Source: Lingula anatina (taxonomy: Eukaryota; Brachiopoda; Lingulata; Lingulida; Lingulidae). Taken from it: a stretch of DNA of 32,837 nucleotides. The translations under genes and the position numbers were made by a program. Within the stretch, counting starts at the first letter, position 1. The number at the start of each line of letters is the position of its first letter. Under the pieces are notes generated by a model, which was not told the origin of the DNA, searched no databases, and was given only the letters and a program-made list of their open reading frames with translations. The stretch is from the NCBI RefSeq assembly GCF_001039355.2, contig NW_019775415.1, positions 250,001 to 282,837 of the forward strand. Reading direction: 5' to 3'. Below, one piece after another: positions 23,859 through 32,256 of this stretch.

Positions 23859-25812
23859 CTTCTTCCAAAAGATGGTCCATCTAGAATACAACGTGTTCCA
23901 AACTTATTACCTAGCTGCAGTTCTCAGTGTTATACCCAAACCACTATTAAAAAGTTACTTTTTTGCCAATGGTGAAAATACAGAAAATATATCCAAAATG
24001 TTATCTTTCTTTTAAAAATAATCCTGAATTATGGTCAGAATTGGACAGGTTCCGAGAAAAAATTATGTCAGAGTTGGATAGGTTTTATGTTTACCACTTC
24101 ATTAATGGCCTATCAATGAGTCATAATTTAAACACTAAACAAACCTTTAAATCTTTCACCTTCATTATCATATCAAAAAATATCCAGACAATCCAAGATT
24201 TTTTCATTAACAGACACCAGGCCTGATTTTCAAGATATTGTCAGTGGTTTCAGATCCATGGAGACTTGTTGGAAAGTGATGCAGGAAACCACCCCATGGA
24301 CCCTGTTTCTGAAGATGTCTGAAGTTGAAGTTTATGTGTTAAACTGCTAACCCTTGTTTACTATGCCAGGCCTTAGTACTTTGCAATTTTGGTCTAGCAG
24401 TAAGAACTTTTAAGAAAGACTGACCCATTTTAGGTGTTTGACATATCAAAGCGGGTTACTATCACCAATGTGATAGACAGTCACGTCGCTCAAGGGCTCA
24501 GTTAAAGAACCCAAAAGCCATGGCTAACAGCATTAAAGATTTTTTGTGAAATGCGACTTGGTCAGACAGGTCTTAGAGACCACTCCCACAGATATTTAGA
24601 TTGATCCAGGGCTTGACATTAAGGGTGGCCCACTGGCCCTGGGCCACTGAAAACCAACCTAGGGCCATTGAATCACTGGGGTCACTGGCCCAAAGAGCAA
24701 GTAAAGTGTCATGTGTCAAATCATCCTTGCAACGTATACCAATATGTCAGGCCAGTATCGAAAAAAGTTAGACCCCATTTCCATAGATTTTAGATCAATC
24801 TATCCCTGTGGGGAGTCTCACTAGATTACTGTCAGCTTAGCCGGCTTAAGCATCTGTCCCGCCTACTGAAAGCTGTAAGGGGGTAATTAACTATGGTGCA
24901 CGCTCGGCTGACTGCAATTTAGCGTGAACCCCCAGGGAGTTAGGTCGATCTAAATCTTAATCCCTGGATCGATCTAAATCTCTGGGAATACACCCTTAGT
25001 GTCAAGCCCTGTGATCTATCTCCCTTGGGAGTCTCACTAAATTGTTGTCAACTTGGCTGGCTTAAATGTCTGTCACGCCTAGTAAAGCTGTTAGGGGGTA
25101 TCTTTACCCTAGCTGATTTGGTAGGCGTGACAGACATTTAAGCCTCTTGAGCTAATAGCAATTTAGCCTGAACCCCCAGGGAATTAGGTCGATCCAGATC
25201 TTTTAGACCCAAAACAGACTTAAGACATTGTGAAACGGGGCTCTCTTAGGAGACCCAGACCTCTCCCAAAGGCCAGACTCATCAGTACAGTAATAACTAA
25301 AAAAAATTGCAAACACCTCAATAACTCTTCTACAAGATTTATCATTTTTAGGTACAGAAGAAAAAAAATGTGTACTTTTTGTCACAAAGCCACTCCGACT
25401 TTTTAAAGCTTTTGAACCAACATAATAATGTATTACTAAAATAAAATAAAATAATGTTTTAGTTTACATTTAGTCACTTTGATCAAATTTGATGAGAATT
25501 TTTTGTAAGATATAGCCGAGGAAATTCATGGCATGTCAGTACTCTATGCTAATGTCCACCTGAATGCCTTGATGATCAAGACAGAAAAGATATATTATGT
25601 AAATGCTATCTTACAGCACATTTTTTTATATTTACAAAATAGATATAAATTATTCTTTAAGATTAATATAATATAATATATAATTACCAGACTTGTGTGC
25701 TGCATGAGTTGTTGTCATACAAAATTAATCAAATTGAATGAAATGTTGCTGGCATTTCAGAAAGTGTGTAAAATTTTTGTAACTTTGTTGTTCAATAAAA
25801 AATATTAATAAA
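23859..25812 (+). other. Presumed 3' untranslated region of the GPCR
   Basis: No gene is seen for about 2 kb after the GPCR stop. Two AATAAA signals stand close together at 25794-25799 and 25807-25812 in AT-rich sequence, the most convincing polyadenylation signals on the plus strand here. If used, the 3' UTR would be ~1.9 kb and would include the composite repeat at 24607-25200, so a nearer weak signal is quite possible. A small two-copy repeat (33-base period, GTCAGAATTGGACAGGTT-like) lies at 24027-24086. Confidence 0.35.
24607..25200. repeat. Composite palindromic repeat, copy 2 (inverted), with hAT-like ends
   Basis: Positions 24774-25200 match 2835-3207 in reverse complement, with long near-identical blocks (for example CTAACTCCCTGGGGGTTCA). 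It contains a perfect 23-base inverted repeat (25059-25081 and 25122-25144; AAATGTCTGTCACGCC core) with a 40-base loop, and weaker symmetry runs further out. CAGGGCTTGACATTAA at 24607 and its complement ending at 25011 form hAT-like inverted ends around part of the cluster, with TGATC next to both. The cluster may therefore be a transposon inserted into, or assembled from, older palindromic units. It lies downstream of the GPCR. Confidence 0.8.
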
Positions 25813-27647
25813 CAGCAGTTTTTTTACCTATATGACTTTGATTTATATACTAAACATAAATAATAAATGAAACAATCATAATATAGTATATACACTATAA
25901 TATAACCTTTGGATAGAAAAAAGTCCTAAGTGTGAATCAAGTCAAGGATTTAACAGTATTTCATCTTTGTCTTTATATGATGTTTAAACACACTAAAAAA
26001 TAGATTACTTAGAAATAAATAACCACCATAAGTTTGATCTGACAAACAAAAGCTATTGAATTCTCAAACTCAATCCACAAATACAGCAGTACAAATTTTA
26101 ATAGAAGAAACATCAACTCCTAGACAGCATTATGGCACCAAAGTGACTCAATGGAAAATAAAAACTTTCTATGAGCTCTCAAAAAGCTACTGTGTCTCCG
26201 AACATATTAAAATGATCATCAAAAACAGAATGCTGTCTTTAAGTATCTCATTCTGGATACCTAATCTTATTTTTCCTCTAGTTGTATCAGCACTATCTAT
26301 GCTCTAAGAATTAGAAGTTATATCTTGAGTGCATTAATCTATGACATTACTTGCGGGTCAATCATTTTTGTTTTGCAATGCAGCCTGCATATGATGTAGT
26401 TACTGACTTCAAAATCAGCTTAATAAAAGATACAATAATTTTGATGAGGGCAGAGAAAGGTTGACAGCTGTATGTCCAAGTTGACCAATTTCTTTTTGCA
26501 AAAAAAAAATGCAAAGATTCATTCAAAAGGGTCAAAAAGGTTGGATTAAAAAGAGTAAATCTGAAGTCCCATTTTTCTTTAAATTCTATGTGCTTTGTAA
26601 GCAACGTATACAGAAACTAGGCTGCTCTAGGCATACATCCAAGTAATAGGAATATAGATTCAAATGTTTGCTAAGCATTTCTTCTAAATAATTTAAGTTA
26701 CCAAGAACAAAACAAGGAAAACAGTAATTCCATACAGCTACAGTGTTAAATGGCACAGCAAATAGTTGATAAAAGATATAAGAAATTAAATTACTCTAAA
26801 ATATTAATGCACCTTTAAATTTGCAAACAATTTTTATCAACATTGATTTATCTACCTAGGAATAAATATATACAGTCAAGCAACATATTTAAGGGAAAAG
26901 TACCATACTGTACATCAGTCATTCTACTGATTAGAATTTTAAAAAAAGTCTCACAGAACACCAGATGAAAAATGCAGGTTCTTGTGGCCAAATTTTTTAA
27001 CCAAACTAACAGCACAAGTGAAAAGTTGGTCACATTGCTGTAGTGGGACTTTGCAGAAGCAATCTTGTTACTGGTTCTCAACCAGATTGTGTTATCTGTA
27101 TTTTTCATTTTCTCTTTTTTCACCTTCAATATGCCAGCCCTATAGTCATTAAAAGATAACACATATTCTCAGTAACAAGACAATAGGGAACAGAAGCTGA
27201 GTTTGCATGTGTGCAATAATACTGTGCACAAACATTGCAATGTTATGGCCCCATGTACCCACTTCCAAAGACAGCATGGCTTTGCACATCTTTAGTTATT
27301 TCTTATGATAATCAAAACCTACCAACACAGACTTTCCCATTTGCCCTGTGTTAGCTTATCCACAGGGAGCCAAAAAAGGAACACTTTTCCTTGCTACTTC
27401 AGAGACTGCACCAAAAACGAAGCAGAAAACCATGTTGACAGCTGCGGTCACTGTTAATTAAACCACCCAAACATTGCACAAGATCTTATAAATGTGCCTT
27501 GAAGTGACATCAAATCTCACTTCTGTGATCTAAACTGAATATTTGAAAGATTACATTTCTGAAGAATCATAAAGTTTACAAACATATATGTTTACAAATA
27601 AGAACCATAAATTATTATCAGTCACATTACAACATATCATCCCTCAC

Positions 27648-27715
27648 CTGCTGCTGCACTGTAATATTCTCAAATTCCAATCTTTTCTTTAGGTCTTCCA
27701 TCATACAATTTTGTC
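27648..27715 (-). CDS. FOCAD: Focadhesin (FOCAD) first coding exon, with start codon
   Basis: On the minus strand a pyrimidine-rich tract ending in TAG precedes this 68-base segment, and GTGAGG follows it. The tandem ATG ATG at 27704-27699 opens 19 codons beginning MMEDLKKRLEFEN and ending in three glutamines, in phase 0 at the donor. The human focadhesin N-terminus, as I remember it, is the same length here and shares the K-R-x-E-F core, so I take the first ATG as the start and the 11 bases before it as leader. Focadhesin is a large (~1,800-residue in human) helical-repeat protein linked to focal adhesions and, in recent work, to stability of the SKI mRNA-surveillance complex. The frame is also open upstream to an ATG at 27809, but that stretch looks like intron (T-rich, ending in an acceptor). 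A leader exon further upstream is expected and was not found. Confidence 0.8.
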
Positions 27716-28328
27716 CTACAACAGTTGAAGAGAAATATAAATTCAGGATTAAGTAATAATAAATAAACAACAAATCTCTTAGTAACACGAATGAATGGCA
27801 CGTGACCATTTTGCTCTTAGGACCCCATTTTACAAAAAAATGTCTTAAATTTTGGGGTTAAGTTTAGAGTGCAAAAAAAATGGATGGTGACTGGCTTGTA
27901 AAATATTGGAATAGGGTCATAAACAATTAGATTGCTAACCATGTCTTTCAAAAAGCTAAATTATGCTGGTGAACTAAAAACATAGCAGGCTGGCCACAAA
28001 GTGTTTATTATCATAAGGACCATCAACCATAACTGGATGGAAATTAAACCATTGTTACCTGATTTCTAAAGGGTGATGCCATGCATCTATTCTTATTTTT
28101 TTCAGTAATCAATTGTGTCTGGAGCAGGGCCAAATTAACGCAGCGAGTCGAGCCATGGTATTACAGTACTGAAACGGAATTTCCAGTAAAAAGAAAAAAG
28201 ATCATGCTTAATCAGTCTGGCTAAAAAATGTGCTAAAAAGGTATTTACATCTGACACACATCTGGCAAAGTTTTTACTAAGATATTAAGCCGCTATACAT
28301 TGTAAGTTTACAGTTGAGTACGTGTGTA
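27716..28328. other. Upstream flank of the first FOCAD coding exon
   Basis: No coding gene is seen. It probably holds the last part of a leader intron of FOCAD, or its leader. No clear TATA box, CpG-rich promoter or leader exon could be recognised. Confidence 0.5.
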
Positions 28329-28486
28329 GGGGCCGTAGCAATAGTCCAAAGGTTCAATAGTCCGAAGGTTCATTGGTCCGAATATTCACTATAGAATCTT
28401 CGGACCAATGAACCCTTGATTAAAAAATTGATGAAAATGTTACCATTTTTCAGACCAATGAACCTTCGGACTATCGAGACGCCCCC
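28329..28486. mobile_element. Foldback element built from GTCCGAAGGTTCATTGG units
   Basis: This 158-base segment starts GGGGCCGTAG and ends in a C-rich complement. The phrase AGTCCGAAGGTTCATTGGTC occurs on both strands: twice degenerate on the left, once reversed in the middle (CGGACCAATGAACC) and once reversed at the right end. It can therefore form both a full-length hairpin and a smaller internal one. Flanking octamers CGTGTGTA and CGTGCATA agree at 6 of 8 positions, which would fit an old 8-base hAT-type target duplication. Confidence 0.7.
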
Positions 28487-28678
28487 CGTGCATATATATT
28501 ATAGTCGATTGTCATGCATTAGCACATACCAGAAAATGTAAGTAGGAAAGCTAACGCATAAAACTTTTTGCCAAAGTGAATATGTGTCCACCGGGGTTTT
28601 AGGCCCTAGCATTATCAAAAAGCCTACTAGTAGAGGAACTGACCAAACTTCCAAGGTCATTTAATTACCCCGGGCCCA

Positions 28679-29672
28679 GTACTACAATACGCTTGTCACC
28701 CAAACCCAATATAGAGGTCCATTTCACATGCTGAAGTGTCAAAAAAATAAAAATGAATGAATTCAAAATTGTATTCGATATTTCAAAACATATATGTGTA
28801 TAGAACAAAAATTCACGACTGTCTCAACTGAAATTCAATTTTTAATTTTTACCATATCTTTAACATTACACAAAGAGCCCTATATGGTAACGTATGTTCC
28901 AAAAAACGTAGGGTAACGTATGTTCTTGCCATTTAATTTTCATTTTTATGCCGCGTTCTGCTATGTTTTTAGTGGTTCAGTCATGGTAAATTAGACATGA
29001 CGTAAGGACGTTTTTATAAATATTTAAACTGTATCTCAAGGGGCTTTGCGTCATGGCTTATACTAGGTAATGTATGTTCCCTAGAAAAATTGTCAAAATG
29101 TTTCATTTTGTTCAAGTACTTGTGTACAAGAGATACAATGTTTTCTTTTGCTGACTGAACAATATATTGTGGTTCCATGATAGTTTGACATTTCTGATAT
29201 AATCTTTGGATCATGAAGGGAAACATGTTTATTTAATGCTTATTTTACTGTCGGTAGGGTGTATTTTCCCCATTTTTTAATATTCTGTGACAAGCAAACT
29301 TAAGTCGCTAAAAAACAATTAACTGGTCTATACAGAAGATTATTATCATTTTTAGCAACGTTATACTTGTAGGAGATAAATCAATGAACAAAACCAGTGA
29401 TGACTGAATTTTCAAAGTGAGTAGAACGTTTCACAGTTGGACGTTTTGTATTTGTGACAGTAACGTATGTTCCTTTTTGGGGTTAAACGATGAATTATTT
29501 TTAATTATTCATGGTTCCAGGAGAGTGAAACTTTTATACAAGCTTCTTCATGTGGGACCCTAAAATAATCAAACACAGTTAGCAATCTGTGCAGTAAATA
29601 TTTTTAATAACATGCTTGTCACATCAATATTGCACCCGTCTATATTGGGTTTGGGTGTTGTGCTAGTAGTAC
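28679..29672. mobile_element. Probable ~1 kb non-autonomous DNA transposon
   Basis: GTACTAC (28679) and the exact 19-mer CACCCAAACCCAATATAGA (28697-28715) recur in reverse complement at 29639-29657 and 29666-29672, in the mirror order. They give discontinuous terminal inverted repeats around a ~990-base body. The body contains four direct copies of TAACGTATGTTCC or a one-base variant, at 28888, 28914, 29068 and 29461. No long open frame exists. No target duplication was recognised and the true ends may lie slightly outside. Confidence 0.55.
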
Positions 29673-29675
29673 GAA

Positions 29676-30037
29676 CAGATTCTTTATTGACAAACACCTT
29701 CACATAAAGGTATAATCAATTACAATACGATACTAGTGGCTAGAACATAGAACAGACAAATAAATAGATAAATAAATATATATATATATACATATAGATT
29801 AGCAATTGTTGAAATCAGTGACTATACACATGTATACGAATGTCGCATTCCATAATCAATTTACNGATTCAGATTCTTTATTGACAAACACCTTCACATA
29901 AAGGTATAATCAATTACAATACGATACTAGTGGCTAGAACATAGAACAGACAAATAAATAGATAAATAAATATATATATATACATATAGATTAGCAATTG
30001 TTGAAATCAGTGACTGTACACATGTATACGAATGTCG
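29676..30037. repeat. Tandem duplication of a ~170-bp sequence across an N
   Basis: Copies at 29676-29845 and 29870-30037 are almost identical, differing in the length of a TA run and one base. They start CAGATTCTTTATTGACAAAC and end ACGAATGTCG. The 24-base spacer holds an ambiguous base (29865). On the minus strand the unit ends with TGTCAATAAAGAATCTG, i.e. a polyadenylation-like signal followed by a short GAATCT tail. This resembles the 3' end of a non-LTR retrotransposon, but no coding part is present to prove it. Confidence 0.85.
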
Positions 30038-30483
30038 ACAACATGCGCTGTCCATCGTAATCCCCCTATCATTAACACTGTCGGGGACGTGCGCATTAGC
30101 GCGTCTGATGTAGACAGCGTGTGCTATTAAAGTGACCGGGGACTTATTAGCTATAGTGTAGTTCAGGTGCACTTTGCTGAGGAATAAAGTGAGAGAAGTG
30201 GAAAATTATTAATAAAAAGATTTAAAAATATTTTTACTTTAAACTCAAGTGCAAGGCTAATTGTCACAAGTGTTGTGTTGTTTGTGTGCGTTGTGAGGAC
30301 ACAGGAAAATGTCTTTCTCTGCATAACAATACTCACCACTAAGCTGGGTATACCCCCCCCCCCCCCCCCCCCCCCCCGCCTTGCACTAGGGCCATGCAGT
30401 TTCCTGTTTTTCTGCACACCTGGGAGAGATAATACTATAAAAACCCTGTCCCTGGCTCCTGTCTCAGTAGGCACTTGCTAACC
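30038..30483. other. Spacer before the transposase-like pseudogene
   Basis: A short, relatively GC-rich block (30040-30160, with CGGGGAC and GCGCATTAGCGCG) followed by AT-rich sequence and the poly-C tract. No gene is supported. Confidence 0.5.
30353..30377 (+). repeat. Poly-C tract of 25 bases
   Basis: An unbroken run of C upstream of the transposase-like pseudogene. Its apparent length may vary because such runs are hard to sequence. Proline or glycine frames across it are not genes. Confidence 0.98.
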
Positions 30484-30570
30484 ATGCTGTACAGTAAAGG
30501 TACCTGGAAAACACAAAGAAAAGATGTATTTGTGAAGGGACACAAGCTAGCCTTTAGAAGACAGTAGTCA

Positions 30571-30809
30571 GACAACCCTCCAGAGCCCATTGTGAGAAGA
30601 TATATCAGACCCAGCTTAGAGTTGTACCAGGCAGCCTCCTCTCCACCCCCTGTCGGGCCATCAACAACCCTCAGCAGCAATCCTGATGTCTGACAGCCCT
30701 CTAGAGCCCATTGTGAGAAGATACATCAGACCCAGCTAAGAGTTGTACCAGGCAGCCTCCTCTCCACCCCCTGTCGGGCCATCAACAACCCTCAGCAGCA
30801 ATCCTGATA
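30571..30809 (+). repeat. 121-bp tandem duplication
   Basis: Two adjacent near-identical copies, 30571-30691 and 30692-30809, start with GACAACCCTC and GACAGCCCTC and end with CAGCAATCCTGAT. The 121-base period is not a multiple of three, so the duplication moves the pseudogene reading from one frame to the next. A few substitutions separate the copies, so it is a recent duplication rather than a sequencing echo. Confidence 0.92.
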
Positions 30810-30865
30810 CACTTGTGACACTAAGACATAGAAGGGCCCAGCCAGAGAGTTTAGTTTGTCCAGTG

Positions 30866-30878
30866 CCCCCCCCCCCCC

Positions 30879-30916
<38 letters not shown>
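30866..30916 (+). repeat. Poly-C run followed by (CA)n
   Basis: Thirteen C bases then about nineteen CA units, inside the proline-rich N-terminal part of the transposase-like pseudogene, where it reads as repeated His-Thr. It is probably an expansion that arose after or during decay of the gene. Confidence 0.97.
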
Positions 30917-30918
<2 letters not shown>

Positions 30919-31366
30919 TGATGAATACAAGTTGGTTTCAGGAGAAAAAATTGTCAATCTGGTCAACAAAGTCTTGTCAGAGCACACACCCGAGAGCACT
31001 AGCTGGCTGAATGGTTTGGGACAAAGAGGCAGAGAACAAGTGGGGAGTAACTTGGTCAACGGGACTAAAATGTGACACATGTCAGTACAGGACAGGGAAG
31101 TAGAAACTATACAATGAAGTCCAAAGCAAGCAGCGTGGCTGGAGATAAGTAACAGTGAATGCAGGCTTGCAAGTTATGGCCTGTCACAGAACATGATCCC
31201 TAACACAGCAATGAGGCAGATCCTAATGGCAAGCAATGTGACCCCGCCCAGCCCATCAGCCATGCAGACACAAGCTAACAAAGTCAGTGCAGTGATAACA
31301 GAATTGAACAAGGCTGACATGCAGCAACACCATGAAAACTTATGTCACATTCAAGATCTCACAGGG

Positions 31367-31383
31367 TATATATATATATATAT
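31367..31383 (+). repeat. (TA)n tract in the pseudogene
   Basis: About eight TA units at the point where the reading passes from one frame (ending HIQDLTG) to the next (QPIAVEGDERYNN). Slippage in this tract is the likely cause of that frameshift. Confidence 0.9.
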
Positions 31384-31458
31384 GGAGGACAGCCTATAGC
31401 AGTGGAAGGAGATGAGAGATACAATAATAGTCTGTTCAGCGGAGGGAACAAAACACCA

Positions 31459-31646
31459 TACCAGCCAGCCACTCAGACTATGTACACTGTAGAAGACAAT
31501 GTGACCAGCCAGCCACTCAGACTGTGTACACTGTAGCAGAGAATGTGACCAGCCAGCCACTCAGACTGTGTACACTGTGGCAGAGAATGTGACCAGCCAG
31601 CCACTCAGACTGTGTACACTGTAGCAGAGAATGTGACCAGCCAGAA
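31459..31646 (+). repeat. 44-bp minisatellite inside the transposase pseudogene
   Basis: About 4.3 units with an exact 44-base spacing: the GACC of successive units falls at 31503, 31547, 31591 and 31635. The unit contains CCAGCCAGCCACTCAGAC and TGTGTACACTGTAGCAGAG. Read in the pseudogene frame, the first unit is coding (QPATQTMYTVEDNVTSQ) and the sequence after the last unit continues it. The array is therefore a local expansion of coding sequence. Three extra units total 132 bases, so frame is regained after the array, although the inner units bring stop codons. Confidence 0.9.
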
Positions 31647-32108
31647 GGATGTTATTGGTGTTTACTCTGGTAACAAGCTCTGCCGTACTGCTCAGAAGTA
31701 GAAGGGAAGATGTCTCTATGAGAAGAGGATAGCATCGGGGATGAAAAACATGCCATGCAACAGATTTTTGAGGATATTTCTGGAGAGGTCACAGTTGGCA
31801 CCTTAACTACTAATGGGGATAGCCAAGCCCACTCTGCATGTGCCAATGTTGATGAAAGTCTTCGGGACACACGACACTTTACCAAAGCTTTGAAATAACA
31901 AATAGAAAAAGCACCATTTTCTGGTCAAGTGTTTCCAGCAAAAACAAAATACACTAGAGACAAAATGCAAAAACGTTTTGCTCAGTGCATAGCAATGGGC
32001 TGCTATTCTGAATTTGATGCTTGCTTTAAAGCAAATCATGGGGACACAGAGTTGATTAAAAGAGCACTGAGTTATGTCACTGACTCTATAATTAGTTGTT
32101 ACAGTGGT

Positions 32109-32256
32109 TATAATAAAGTGACTTGAGTAGCTGGTGGTTTGAGAGACCATATGCTCTTTATTACTTCTGTACTAACTCAAGTGTATAATTGATGACGTGA
32201 ACTCTACACATAAGATATAACACATGCATAAAGTCAAACTACTACATTACATGGGT
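32109..32256 (+). other. 148-bp insertion in the transposase pseudogene
   Basis: The coding sense stops at codons TGT TAC AGT GGT (ending 32108) and resumes at GAT TGT CAA AAT TGT (32257). The material between has no matching frame. GGT stands at both edges (32106-32108, 32254-32256). The intervening sequence lacks an AG at its end, so it is not a standard intron. No terminal repeats are seen. Confidence 0.55.

Larger units (their letters stand above)
9640..27647 (-). other. FOCAD: FOCAD intron 1, host of the GPCR gene
   Basis: An ~18 kb phase-0 intron between the start-codon exon and the second coding exon. It contains the opposite-strand GPCR gene, two microsatellites, the nested MITE pair and the composite repeat. 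The parts 9757-15927 and 16290-21976 are AT-rich and show no supported gene; short frames there have poor composition and no coherent splice partners. The part 25813-27647 likewise shows nothing convincing. Confidence 0.78.

Noticed and set aside
26848-27162. Minus-strand 104-codon frame with an acceptor-like TAG at its 5' part
   Set aside because: It lies in FOCAD intron 1, lacks a good donor and would break the phase-0 join between coding exons 1 and 2.
30163-30481. Gly-rich and Pro-rich frames around 30353-30377
   Set aside because: They depend on the poly-C tract.
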